Assembly (NCBI GenBank): GCA_902477755.1
Contig: CABSIK010000001.1
Location: 310,001-374,000 of the forward strand
Direction: 5' to 3'
DNA from: an uncultured Clostridia bacterium
GTDB taxonomy: Bacteria > Bacillota > Clostridia > Lachnospirales > Anaerotignaceae
Length of the DNA stretch: 64,000 nt
The notes beneath the pieces are model-generated. The model had not been told where the DNA came from. It did no database searches and saw only the letters and a list, made by a program, of their open reading frames with translations. Shown one piece after another: positions 56,431 to 64,000 of the stretch. Position 1 is the stretch's first letter, and every line of letters starts with the position of its first letter. A program made the position numbers and the translations under genes.

Positions 56431-56478
56431 GAAAAAAAGCACATGCTTCCTAATATAATATGGAAGCATGCGCTTTTC
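56431..56478 (-). terminator. Terminator of the glycoside-hydrolase-like gene
   Basis: On the minus strand AAAAGCGCATGCTTCC pairs (one G-U) with GGAAGCATGTGCTTTT, followed by a T run. It closes the gene ending at 56513. With the ribozyme and promoter it accounts for the 466-nt gap 56047-56512. Confidence 0.85.
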
Positions 56479-56512
56479 CTGTTTTAAAAATCCAATGAAT
56501 CTTTACAGCTCA

Positions 56513-58156
56513 TTAGCCTTCATATCCTTTGGTTGTATCAATGCCAATGGTTGCTGTAGATTCATCCCAAGTCACACCAAAATCTACCAACTTCGCAATA
56601 TCGCGAAGTTTATAATAGGTATAATCATGGATCGTATATGCTGTTGCGCTTTGAGGATTTCCATCCACATACAATTTCGCAGTAGAAGGTGTTGCGGTGG
56701 TATCACTGCCCTGCTGTACAGCGCTTTCGGTACCATTGATGGTATAAGGAATTCCTGTCTGCAAATGGATTGCCTGATCCGCTTCTACCCATACTGTATC
56801 GAATTTCTTATCCGTAGCAGTCAGCGCTTTTGCAATATCACGCAGTTTGAAATAACTGTAGTCGTCAATGGTGTAGACTTCCATTTCAACTGTCTTGCCA
56901 TTAATCTGCAAATTTGCTCTGCCTGCATACGCGGTCTTTTTCCCTGCGGTTGTCTGAGAAGGTTCCTGTTTGTCTGGAACAGAAACAGCAGGAGTACTTG
57001 CATCCTTTTCCGCATAATAAGATTTCAGAGCTGTAGCACATCCTTGTCTGTCATTCAGCAGATCACGAAGGCTAAAGAAGAAACTGCCGTCTACATTTTC
57101 ATATTTTTCATTGATCTGCATTTCTTTTACGATTTCAGAAGCGACAGAATCTTTATAAATGCCCTGACCAATATAAAGGTCTACATCAGTGCCTTCTACA
57201 AGATTATTCCACCATTTCACCAGTGTTTCATAATCAGCGGCGCTATTACCAGTTTCCCAGTAAATCTGAGGAACAATATAGTCTACCCAACCGTTTTCCA
57301 CCCATTCTTTGGCATCACCATAAACGGTGTAATAACCCTCAGAGCCTTTTGTATCAGAACCAGCGGGGTCTGAAGTGCTGTTTTTCCAGATACCCATCGG
57401 GCTGATACCAAATTCTACAGAACTATCAATACTATCAATGCGTTTGGAAATCATTTCGATCAAGTCATTGACATGTTCACGGCGTTCATTGGCAACACTG
57501 CCTTCTCTGCCTTCGCCCTCCGGCAAAGGATAATTAGAAGGATAGAAATAATCGTCGAAGTGAATGGCATCCACATCATAGTTTTCTACAACTTCCGCTA
57601 CTGTATCCGTGATATACTGCTTCACTTCTTCTTTTGCAGGGTTGTAATACATGGCATTGTTATAAGTCAAAATCCAGTCTGGATGCTGTCTTGCCATATT
57701 GTCCGCAGAAAGTGCAGACAAATCCACACCGGAAGTGGTAATGCGATAAGGATTCATCCATGCATGGAATTCCATGCCGCGTTTATGGGTTTCCTCGATC
57801 ATAAATTCCATCGGGTCATAACCAGGGTCTTTTCCCTGCGTTCCTGTCAAAACAGCACTCCATGGATTCAAATCGGATTCATAAAACGCATCTCCTTTGG
57901 GACGAATCTGTACAACAACTGTATTCAGCCCTAACGCCTGTGCCTGATCCAGCTTCTGGATAAATTCCGCTTTCTGTGCTTCCGCATTATTCTGTGTAGA
58001 GGGAAAATCCGCGCTGTATACAGTAGAAATCCATACTGCCCGCATATCATCATCGGCTTTTGGCGTCGCACCATAAGCCACAAGGCTTCCCACACTTCCC
58101 ATAACCAATACCGCCCCTAAAAAAGCTGCGGTCAATCGCTTCATCCATTTCTTCAT
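56513..58156 (-). CDS. Secreted glycosyl hydrolase-like 10 (GHL10/DUF187) protein with stalk-domain repeats
   Basis: A 547-residue exported protein. Signal peptide MKKWMKRLTAAFLGAVLVMGSVGSLVAYGA. The catalytic-like barrel (about 35-370) has MRAVWISTVYSADFP, LGLNTVVVQIRPKGDAFY, FHAWMNPYRI, VDAIHFDDYFYP and QIYWETG, typical of GHL10. The C-terminus has two repeats of about 65 residues, each with TIDDYSYFKLRDIAKAL or TIHDYTYYKLRDIAKLV, like copper-amine-oxidase-N/stalk domains. Likely acts on peptidoglycan or surface glycans. ATG at 58156 with AAGGAG. Confidence 0.88.
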   Translation of the reverse strand: MKKWMKRLTAAFLGAVLVMGSVGSLVAYGATPKADDDMRAVWISTVYSADFPSTQNNAEAQKAEFIQKLDQAQALGLNTVVVQIRPKGDAFYESDLNPWSAVLTGTQGKDPGYDPMEFMIEETHKRGMEFHAWMNPYRITTSGVDLSALSADNMARQHPDWILTYNNAMYYNPAKEEVKQYITDTVAEVVENYDVDAIHFDDYFYPSNYPLPEGEGREGSVANERREHVNDLIEMISKRIDSIDSSVEFGISPMGIWKNSTSDPAGSDTKGSEGYYTVYGDAKEWVENGWVDYIVPQIYWETGNSAADYETLVKWWNNLVEGTDVDLYIGQGIYKDSVASEIVKEMQINEKYENVDGSFFFSLRDLLNDRQGCATALKSYYAEKDASTPAVSVPDKQEPSQTTAGKKTAYAGRANLQINGKTVEMEVYTIDDYSYFKLRDIAKALTATDKKFDTVWVEADQAIHLQTGIPYTINGTESAVQQGSDTTATPSTAKLYVDGNPQSATAYTIHDYTYYKLRDIAKLVDFGVTWDESTATIGIDTTKGYEG

Positions 58157-58388
58157 TGTCAAAACTCCTTTTATTCTAAAATCATATTATTTCTTATTTT
58201 TACGAAATATACTGCTTATTTCACTCAAAATATGATAAGTTGTTACAACCGTCTTGTGCCAATTTATTGTATCACACTTTTGGAATATAGAAAATTACGT
58301 TTTTATTACAATACAAGAAAAAAACTGTTGCATAATAGACTGTTTTATATTAGCATATAGAGAAAATTTATCAAATGGGGTGATATTT

Positions 58389-59633
58389 ATGATGCGTTAC
58401 GGACTAATTGGTGAGAAGTTAGGACACAGCTTTTCCAAGATCATACATGAGAAACTGGCTGATTATACTTATGATCTGATACCGCTTTCTCTGGAGGAGC
58501 TGGATGTCTTTATGCGCGAGAAAAAATTCAGCGCCATCAATGTGACCATACCATATAAAGAAACTGTCATTCCCTACTTGAACAAAGTAGACCCAAAGGC
58601 TGCGAAAATGGGTGCTGTCAATACAGTGGTGCAGCGTGAGGGAAAACTTTACGGATATAACACAGATTACTTCGGTTTTCGATACATGCTGGAACATAAT
58701 CATATCCAGATTGCAGGCAAAAAAGTCCTTGTATTGGGCAGAGGCGGTGCTTGCAAAGCTGTAACGGCTGTTCTGGAGGATATGGGTGCTGCTGAAATTC
58801 AAACCATATACTACAAAATTGCTGAAAACACCATTTCCTATGAAACATGCTATGCATTACACACAGATGCCCAGGTGATCGTTAATACAACCCCTGTAGG
58901 CATGTATCCAAATTCTGGGGAATCCCCCATAGATCTGACACCCTTCACCAAACTGGAGGCTGTCGCAGACGTTGTTTACAATCCCCTGCGCACCAGACTG
59001 GTTTTGGATGCAGAAGAAAAAGGTTGTCAGGCAATCGGTGGACTAGAAATGCTTGTTGGACAAGCAAAATATGCTGTAGAGATCTTTCTGAACCAGTCTT
59101 TGCCAGACAACGCCATTGAAGTGGTACACAATGAACTCATGGCAGAACGGAAAAACCTTGTTCTTATTGGCATGTCCGGCTGCGGAAAAACCACTTTGGG
59201 GAAACTGGCTGCGGAAATACTTGGAAAAACTTTTGTAGATACCGATGCAGAAATCATCAAGCGCATTGGCATGTCCATTGCTGATTACTTTGCCGCATAC
59301 GGCGAAGATTCCTTCAGAAAAGTAGAATCTGAAGTCGTACAAGAGGTTTCTGCAAAAAATAATCTGGTCATTTCCACCGGCGGCGGTGTCATCAAAAATC
59401 CAGAGAATATTCAATGGCTCAAAGGCAACGGGACAGTCATCTGGATACAGCGTGACCCAGAGCTGCTGGAAAGCGGCAACGGCCGCCCTCTTGTGCCTGA
59501 CCAGGATGCTGTGCGAAGACTTCTGAAAGAACGTCTGCCACTGTACACAGCTGCTGCTGAAGCCATCATTGAAAATAATGATGACGAAAAGGAAGCTTTG
59601 CAAAAAATACTGACTGCTTTCCATGAAGCATAA
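58389..59633 (+). CDS. aroE-aroK: Shikimate dehydrogenase-shikimate kinase fusion
   Basis: A 414-residue bifunctional protein. Residues 1 to about 250 are AroE: LGHSFSKIIHEKLA (shikimate binding), NVTIPYKETVIPYL (catalytic Lys), YGYNTDYFGF (Asp) and the NADP fold VLVLGRGGACKAV. From about 253 to the end is AroK: Walker A GMSGCGKTT (about 261-269), FVDTDAEI, ISTGGGV and the lid LLESGNGRPL. It performs consecutive steps from 3-dehydroshikimate to shikimate 3-phosphate. The ATG at 58389 has GGGGTGA; an upstream extension is not family-like. Monocistronic, with a strong terminator. Confidence 0.95.
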   Translation: MMRYGLIGEKLGHSFSKIIHEKLADYTYDLIPLSLEELDVFMREKKFSAINVTIPYKETVIPYLNKVDPKAAKMGAVNTVVQREGKLYGYNTDYFGFRYMLEHNHIQIAGKKVLVLGRGGACKAVTAVLEDMGAAEIQTIYYKIAENTISYETCYALHTDAQVIVNTTPVGMYPNSGESPIDLTPFTKLEAVADVVYNPLRTRLVLDAEEKGCQAIGGLEMLVGQAKYAVEIFLNQSLPDNAIEVVHNELMAERKNLVLIGMSGCGKTTLGKLAAEILGKTFVDTDAEIIKRIGMSIADYFAAYGEDSFRKVESEVVQEVSAKNNLVISTGGGVIKNPENIQWLKGNGTVIWIQRDPELLESGNGRPLVPDQDAVRRLLKERLPLYTAAAEAIIENNDDEKEALQKILTAFHEA

Positions 59634-59657
59634 TGACATAGCAACTTATTTTCATAT

Positions 59658-59692
59658 AAAAAACCCCTGTCCAATCTGGACAGGGGTTTTTT
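59658..59692. terminator. Bidirectional terminator between aroE-aroK and the HTH gene
   Basis: AAAAAACCCCTGTCC pairs perfectly with GGACAGGGGTTTTTT around a 5-nt loop. It serves the plus-strand fusion gene and overlaps the stop of the minus-strand HTH gene. Confidence 0.92.
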
Positions 59693-59891
59693 AATCAAAT
59701 ATAAACAATTCTTCAATAGGTGTTTCTACCACTCGTGAAATGTCAATGGCAAGTTTCAGAGAGGGATTATACTTCCCTGCTTCCAGCCGCATAATGGTCT
59801 CCCGACGGACGCCTACTTTTTCCGCCAGCTGCTCCTGCGTCAGTTCCTTCAGCAGGCGATATTTTTTTAAATTACAAATAAATTCCGCCAT
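59691..59891 (-). CDS. XRE family small HTH regulator
   Basis: A 66-residue stand-alone Cro/CI-type [62 protein letters not shown] covers all five helices. This short type is usually paired with a small membrane protein, as here: the upstream DUF3796-like gene ends 1 nt before its start. It probably binds the repeated operators at 60261-60364. Confidence 0.93.
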   Translation of the reverse strand: MAEFICNLKKYRLLKELTQEQLAEKVGVRRETIMRLEAGKYNPSLKLAIDISRVVETPIEELFIFD

Positions 59892-59892
59892 A

Positions 59893-60243
59893 TTACCGTT
59901 CCTCCAGCCAGTACAATTTCACGGCATACGCCAAAATCAGTACCACATAAGCAATGACAACCAGAATAAAAATAACTTCCAGATTACTCATGAACAAACC
60001 GATGATCCAAATGGCTGCCAGAAGGAACAGCGAAAGGTGACCGATAAAAGCTAATGCTGCTTTCTGATCTTCCTGATAGCGTTCGTCTGCCTGATCTCCT
60101 TGAATCTTTCCTAAAAAGAAAAATCCAAAGAAAGAAAAGAAACCCAAGTAGGCAAGACTGGTGATATCCCCCGTCATAAAATAACGACATGCTAAAAAAC
60201 CTAAGAAACCAAGAAAACCCATATAAAATCTTTTGCGGATCAT
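59893..60243 (-). CDS. Small polytopic membrane protein (DUF3796-like)
   Basis: A 116-residue protein with four predicted membrane segments: [57 protein letters not shown] and [26 protein letters not shown] polar loop, [17 protein letters not shown], sits in the middle. Membrane proteins of this type are found beside short XRE regulators in Firmicutes. First gene of the pair. Function unknown; it may act as a membrane sensor or anchor for the regulator. Confidence 0.8.
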   Translation of the reverse strand: MIRKRFYMGFLGFLGFLACRYFMTGDITSLAYLGFFSFFGFFFLGKIQGDQADERYQEDQKAALAFIGHLSLFLLAAIWIIGLFMSNLEVIFILVVIAYVVLILAYAVKLYWLEER

Positions 60244-60260
60244 AAAAACACTCCTTTCTC

Positions 60261-60364
60261 AAGTGATATATTTATCTCTTTCTGATATAAATATATCACT
60301 TTACATTCTCCTTGTCAACATCAATATGATAAATATATCACTTTTTGAGATTTATTTATCACTT
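60261..60364. promoter_or_regulatory. Promoter and four-copy operator for the HTH/membrane pair
   Basis: AAGTGATATATTTAT (60261-60275) is followed by its exact inverse ATAAATATATCACTT at 60287-60301, again at 60329-60343, and in a degenerate form (TTTATTTATCACTT) at 60351-60364. The minus-strand promoter TTGACA (60313-60318), 17-nt spacer, TATATT (60290-60295) has its -10 inside the second copy. This is a strong case for autoregulation by the XRE protein. Confidence 0.75.
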
Positions 60365-60373
60365 TTCTACACC

Positions 60374-60408
60374 GAAAAAAGCCCATGACATTTATCATGG
60401 ACTTTTTC
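60374..60408 (-). terminator. Terminator of the HD-domain gene
   Basis: On the minus strand GTCCATGA pairs with TCATGGGC and is followed by TTTTTTC, 15 nt past the stop codon. Confidence 0.85.
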
Positions 60409-60422
60409 TTGGGTTCGTTCAA

Positions 60423-60947
60423 TTAAGGCTGTACCACAGCACGTCTTTTGAATACCTTTGCAGATTTCTTTTCAGCAACTTCGAAAATGGCAGAAATCTT
60501 ATCTACAAATGTCAGTACATAAGATTCCACATAGCGAGGAGGCACCGGTGTGCAGGGCCACATATGTTTCAAAATCGCGTCTGTTTCTACTTTATTTAAT
60601 TCTGTAATCTTTTTCGCGTTGTCATAGGCAACCCGGGGGTGCCAAGCAGCATGATTGGAGCGAATCGCTTTTTTGGTTCTCCAATCATAGAAAAACAAAT
60701 CATGCAGCAAGCCCGCTCTTGCAGCAGAACGATAATCCCAACCCATACGGTAGCAAATCAAAAAGCTGTAATAGGATACATTTATGCTGTGCTGTAAACG
60801 GCTGGTATCGCAGTGCTGTACATGGTTATCCATTTTCTGTACCATTTCATGCGCCAAGAGATCCTCAACGCATGCTTTGTACTCTGCCAGCAAAGAATCC
60901 TCATCCGGTCTGCTAAAGTCCTTTCTTGAACCAATCGCTTTGTGCAT
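60423..60947 (-). CDS. HD-domain phosphohydrolase family protein
   Basis: A 174-residue protein with HD-type metal motifs: QHSINVSYYSF (His), then AARAGLLHDLFFYDW with the His-Asp doublet (about 80-81), RSNHAAWHPRVAYDNA and LTFVDKISAIFEV with the last Asp. This H...HD...D layout defines the HD superfamily of metal-dependent phosphohydrolases. Monocistronic between two unrelated genes. Substrate unknown. The dyad GTAAATTAAATTTAC (60976-60990) in its leader or promoter region could be an operator. Confidence 0.85.
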   Translation of the reverse strand: MHKAIGSRKDFSRPDEDSLLAEYKACVEDLLAHEMVQKMDNHVQHCDTSRLQHSINVSYYSFLICYRMGWDYRSAARAGLLHDLFFYDWRTKKAIRSNHAAWHPRVAYDNAKKITELNKVETDAILKHMWPCTPVPPRYVESYVLTFVDKISAIFEVAEKKSAKVFKRRAVVQP

Positions 60948-61075
60948 TTACGTCTTTCCTTCCTTGTAAATTCATGTAAATTTAATTTACATAATCATTA
61001 TATCACGAAAGGATTTCCGACGCTACAAAATTCAAAAATTTTTTAAAAAAAATTAAATTCTAGTTTCTCCCTGCA

Positions 61076-61429
61076 CTATTTTTCCTTCGGTCTTGCCACC
61101 AGTGCTGCCAAAAAGGCAAAGAGGATCACGGCCGTCAGACCACCTGCCGCAGCTTTGATGCCGCCTGTAAATACGCCAAAAATCCCCATGGCATCCACTT
61201 CGTTTTTTACTTCCAGAGCAAGCCGGTTTCCAAATCCCGTCAATGGTACCGTTGCACCGGCACCGGCAAAGTCAATGAGCTTTGGATAAATGCCAAGTCC
61301 ACCCAGCACACAGCCAATACACACAAAAAGCACCAATATTCTGGCAGGAGTCAATTTTGTCCGATCAATGAGAATCTGCCCCAATACACAGATCAAGCCT
61401 CCTACGAGAAAAGCTTTGACATACATCAT
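61076..61429 (-). CDS. spoVAE: Stage V sporulation protein AE (SpoVAEb type)
   Basis: A 117-residue membrane protein. YVKAFLVGGLICVLGQILIDRTKLTPARILVLFVCIGCVLGGLGIYPKLIDFAGAGATVPLTGFG is the typical SpoVAE sequence, with four membrane segments. It is part of the inner-membrane channel that moves dipicolinic acid into the developing spore and out at germination. Overlaps the spoVAD stop by 4 nt. Last gene of spoVAC-D-E. Confidence 0.95.
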   Translation of the reverse strand: MMYVKAFLVGGLICVLGQILIDRTKLTPARILVLFVCIGCVLGGLGIYPKLIDFAGAGATVPLTGFGNRLALEVKNEVDAMGIFGVFTGGIKAAAGGLTAVILFAFLAALVARPKEK

Positions 61430-62451
61430 TTGCCTCTCCCCTTTCCACTCTCAATGACAACACCATGTGCCACAGCTGGAATGGTCAGACCCAATACCGC
61501 AGAATCGGCACTGAGCAAAGCACCCGTGGGAATAAACAACATCCGTTTGATTTCGCCGCTGCAAAGCTTCGGATAAAAATAACCGCAGAATGTAACGGCG
61601 GAACAGGCACACCCACTGCCGCCGGAATGGGTATCCTGTGTTTCTTTATCAAAAATGAGTATCCCACAGTCTGTGTAATTCTCTGACATGTCATACCCTT
61701 CTTTTGCCATCAGTTCCACAACAAGCTGATGCCCTACATAGCCCAAATCACCTGTGACAATGACATCATAATCCTGAGGACTGCGTCCTGTTTCTTTGAA
61801 ATGTGCCAACAATAAATCCACTGCCGCAGGTGCCATAGCCGCCCCCATATTCTGGGCATCGGTAATTCCCATATCTACAATTTTCCCAGTAGTTACCATC
61901 GTAATCTGCGGCCCATCTCCTTCCTTTGCCAAAACCACAGCTCCATCGCCTGTGACGGTTCTGGTGGCTGATTGGGGTCGCTGTATGCCCAAGGGCAAAG
62001 GAAAACGAAACTGCTTTTCTGCCGCACAGAAATGGCTGGAAGCGCCGCCCAAGACATATTCTGCAAAACCACCGTCGATGAGCATAGCCCCCACACTCAT
62101 GGCTTCTCCCATGGTAGAACATGCGCCAAAAAGCCCCAGAAAAGGGATTTGCATATCTTTGATGCCAAAAGTCGTTCCAATGCACTGATTCAGCAAATCA
62201 CCGCAAAGGACATATTGTATCTCCTCTTGAGTCAGTTCGGCTTTCTGCAGCACCAACGCCATATTTTCTGCCACAAAACAGCTTTCGGCTTTTTCCCAAG
62301 AATCTTCCCCCATCATGGTATCCTCAGCAATTTCATCAAAGTATTTTCCCAAAGGCCCTTCTCCCTCTTTTTTTCCAACAGTAGATGCCGCTGCCTTTAT
62401 TACAACTGGGTTAGAAAAGGCAACTGTCTGTCTGCCAATGCGTTTTGTCAT
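61426..62451 (-). CDS. spoVAD: Stage V sporulation protein AD
   Basis: A 341-residue thiolase-fold SpoVAD. It opens TKRIGRQTVAFSNPVVIKAAASTVGKKEGEGPLGKYFDEI and has GLFGACSTMGEAMSVGAMLIDGG at the position of the thiolase nucleophile, HFCAAEKQFRFPLPLG and DCGILIFDKETQDTHSGGSGCACSA. It binds dipicolinic acid on the outer face of the spore inner membrane. The ATG at 62451 follows GGGGAGGTGATTTC and fits the family start; an upstream in-frame extension overlaps spoVAC and is rejected. Confidence 0.96.
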   Translation of the reverse strand: MTKRIGRQTVAFSNPVVIKAAASTVGKKEGEGPLGKYFDEIAEDTMMGEDSWEKAESCFVAENMALVLQKAELTQEEIQYVLCGDLLNQCIGTTFGIKDMQIPFLGLFGACSTMGEAMSVGAMLIDGGFAEYVLGGASSHFCAAEKQFRFPLPLGIQRPQSATRTVTGDGAVVLAKEGDGPQITMVTTGKIVDMGITDAQNMGAAMAPAAVDLLLAHFKETGRSPQDYDVIVTGDLGYVGHQLVVELMAKEGYDMSENYTDCGILIFDKETQDTHSGGSGCACSAVTFCGYFYPKLCSGEIKRMLFIPTGALLSADSAVLGLTIPAVAHGVVIESGKGRGK

Positions 62452-62455
62452 GAAA

Positions 62456-62905
62456 TCACCTCCCCAGAAAATAATAACAAATACCAACGACAACAGAAGT
62501 TAATGTACCATACACAATAACTGGCCCTGCGATTACAAACATTTTCGCCCCCATCCCCATGATTAATCCTGCATTTCGATATTCAATGGCTGGAGAAACC
62601 ACGGAATTGGCAAAGCCAGTAATAGGCACTTCTGTTCCCGCACCACAATATTTCCCCAATTTGCTGTAAACACCAGCAGCGGTCAGCACAGCAGAAATCA
62701 GAATCAAAGAAATGGAAACCATCAACAGAGCATTTTCATATTCTATACCCAAAGCCAAATAACTGTCCTGCAAAAACTGCCCAAAAGCACATATAATGCC
62801 GCCGGACAGAAAAGCCATCACACAATTCTTTGCCATAGGACTTTTTGGTGACGCTTTTTCTACCATAGCGGCATATTTTTTCTGAGCCTGTTCATCTGTA
62901 CGCAT
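62456..62905 (-). CDS. spoVAC: Stage V sporulation protein AC
   Basis: A 149-residue membrane protein. KASPKSPMAKNCVMAFLSGGIICAFGQFLQD near the N-terminus and GKYCGAGTEVPITGFANSVVSPAIEYRNAGLIMGMGAKMFVIAGPVIVYG are hallmark SpoVAC segments. It acts as a mechanosensitive, dipicolinate-conducting channel subunit in the spore inner membrane. First gene of the operon, 4 nt before spoVAD, with AGAGGTGA upstream and a sigma-G-like promoter. Confidence 0.95.
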   Translation of the reverse strand: MRTDEQAQKKYAAMVEKASPKSPMAKNCVMAFLSGGIICAFGQFLQDSYLALGIEYENALLMVSISLILISAVLTAAGVYSKLGKYCGAGTEVPITGFANSVVSPAIEYRNAGLIMGMGAKMFVIAGPVIVYGTLTSVVVGICYYFLGR

Positions 62906-62930
62906 ATACTCACCTCTTTTACTTTCTCAT

Positions 62931-62960
62931 TAGTATTTCTTTTTTATAGAAAAACATGCA
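62931..62960 (-). promoter_or_regulatory. Candidate sigma-G promoter of spoVAC-D-E
   Basis: On the minus strand TGCATG (62955-62960), 17-nt spacer, AATACTA (62931-62937). The known forespore sigma-G consensus is close to TGAATA-N17/18-CATACTA. The position, about 25 nt before the spoVAC start codon, suits it. Confidence 0.6.
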
Positions 62961-63064
62961 GCCCATTTCTTTTTTACAGAAAGTTCATGAAAATTTTACA
63001 ACAATACATGAAAAAAGAAACGAATTAGATTATAATGAAAGAAAAAGAAAAAGGAGTGAATGAA

Positions 63065-63868
63065 TTGGATCAACTGAGAAACAAAAAAGGATTCATTTGT
63101 GATATGGATGGTGTTATCTACCACGGCAATCAGATTTTGCCTGGTGTAAAAGAATTTATTGACTGGCTTTACAGAGAAAATAAAAAATTCCTGTTCCTGA
63201 CCAATAACAGCGGTAAAACCCCTCAGGAACTACAGGAAAAGCTCTCCCGTATGGGACTGCATGTTGACAGCAGTCATTTCTATACAAGCGCACTGGCAAC
63301 TGCAAATTTCATTGCCACACAGACACCCAATGCAAAAGTATTTGTCATTGGTGAACCCGGCTTATACAACGCTTTATATGAAAAAGGCATTATTCTGGAT
63401 GATACTGCACCGGACTACGTTGTTATCGGGGAATCTTACAGCTATAATTACGAAAACATCTGCCGTGCCGTACGTCATATTCAAAATGGTGCTCGTCTGA
63501 TCGGTACCAACTCTGACCTGACAGGCCCCGCAGAACAGGGTATCATTCCTGCCTGCCGCGCATTTGTGAAACCCATTGAAATGGTAACAGGAAAAGAAGC
63601 TTATTACATCGGCAAACCGAATCCTCTCATGATGCGCACAGGCTTAAACATGCTGGGCGTACACTCCAAAGAAGCTGCCATCATTGGTGACCGCATGGAT
63701 ACAGACATCGTTTCCGGCATCGAAAGCGGTCTGGATACCGTTCTGGTGCTTTCCGGCGTTTCCACCATGGAAACTGTGAAAACATTCCCCTACCGCCCTC
63801 GTTTGATTCTGAAAGGTGTTGGAGAAATTCCTGCACCGCCAAAAGCCAATAAAACAGAAAAAGAATAA
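63065..63868 (+). CDS. HAD-IIA (NagD-like) family phosphatase
   Basis: A 267-residue HAD hydrolase. Motif I is FICDMDGVIYHG (nucleophile Asp and second Asp), motif II FLTNNSGKTP, the Lys is in IGKPNPLMMRTG, and motif III/IV is IIGDRMDTDIVSGIESGLDTVLVLSG. The C2-type cap lies in the middle, as in NagD. A TTG at 63065 has AAGGAG 8 nt upstream and begins near the motif; a GTG (63056) and an ATG (63035, lying inside a TATAAT) are alternatives. Substrate probably a small sugar or nucleotide phosphate. Confidence 0.9.
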   Translation: MDQLRNKKGFICDMDGVIYHGNQILPGVKEFIDWLYRENKKFLFLTNNSGKTPQELQEKLSRMGLHVDSSHFYTSALATANFIATQTPNAKVFVIGEPGLYNALYEKGIILDDTAPDYVVIGESYSYNYENICRAVRHIQNGARLIGTNSDLTGPAEQGIIPACRAFVKPIEMVTGKEAYYIGKPNPLMMRTGLNMLGVHSKEAAIIGDRMDTDIVSGIESGLDTVLVLSGVSTMETVKTFPYRPRLILKGVGEIPAPPKANKTEKE

Positions 63869-63879
63869 TGAACTGCAAT

Positions 63880-64000
63880 ATCAGGACCACCGGCTTAGCC
63901 GGTGGTTTGCTCTGCCCCTAGAAGGGGCCATTACCAGCTGCGCTTGCAAGCGCGTTGAAAGTTCGCCAAGCGCTCTACTTTCTCAACTGCCGCCCTTGGC
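63880..64000 (-). mobile_element. Right end of a second IS200-like element, cut by the window edge
   Basis: The sequence matches 45854-45978 with roughly 90% identity and in the same orientation. Subterminal hairpins CCACCGGC/GCCGGTGG, GCCCCT/AGGGGC and GCGCTTGCAAGCGC are all perfect here, whereas each is mutated or altered in the copy at 45854. Its transposase gene would lie to the right, outside the window, on the minus strand. Confidence 0.75.

Overview
The window looks like chromosome of an anaerobic, spore-forming Firmicute of the class Clostridia, low to middling in G+C. The signs are AGGAGG-type ribosome binding sites, a spoVAC-spoVAD-spoVAE operon, oxygen-sensitive enzymes (pyruvate formate-lyase, ferredoxin-dependent 2-oxoacid oxidoreductases), flavodoxins, an agr-type peptide quorum system, a glmS ribozyme and a ZTP riboswitch. 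The amino-acid and lactate genes fit an amino-acid or lactate fermenter of the Lachnospirales/Anaerotignum kind; that placement is a guess. No rRNA, tRNA, CRISPR array or prophage was seen.

Layout. 0.2-3 kb: a LysR regulator divergent from a four-gene flavodoxin/cupin/carboxymuconolactone-decarboxylase/flavoprotein operon. 3.4-13.7 kb: one long minus-strand operon for oxidative amino-acid fermentation (BrnQ transporter, two indolepyruvate:ferredoxin oxidoreductase pairs, an aminotransferase, a CoA-transferase, an OFA-type carrier), with a GntR/FCD regulator facing away. 15.6-18.6 kb: AEC transporter, lactate permease and a VOC (methylmalonyl-CoA epimerase-like) protein. 19-24 kb: an unidentified HTH protein and a complete agrA-C-D-B locus with a readable autoinducer peptide. 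24-28 kb: small proteins, TetR and MarR regulators, and an MFS transporter fused to two CBS domains behind MarR-type operators. 28.4-31 kb: pantothenate genes panC, panB and a panG-type reductase. 31.4-34.4 kb: two-component system and a PepSY lipoprotein.

34.5-41 kb: the F1Fo ATP synthase operon. It has no separate delta gene. Instead the C-terminal domain of delta is fused in frame to the N-terminus of alpha, and the usual N-terminal delta domain is absent. This is the most unusual thing in the window. 41-46.5 kb: a PadR regulator beside a decayed gene, pflA-pflB behind a ZTP riboswitch, and a decayed IS200-like element. 46.6-53.8 kb: mannitol operon mtlR-mtlA-mtlD that also carries ptsH and ptsI. 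54-60 kb: glmS with its ribozyme, a secreted glycoside-hydrolase-like protein, a shikimate dehydrogenase-shikimate kinase fusion, and a small HTH/membrane-protein pair behind a repeated operator. 60.4-64 kb: an HD protein, the spoVA genes behind a sigma-G-like promoter, a HAD phosphatase, and the right end of a second IS200-like copy cut by the window edge.

How it fits together: amino acids enter by BrnQ, are transaminated, oxidatively decarboxylated to acyl-CoA with reduced ferredoxin, and released as acids by CoA transfer. Lactate and mannitol are alternative substrates. Pyruvate formate-lyase and the ATP synthase complete the energy metabolism.
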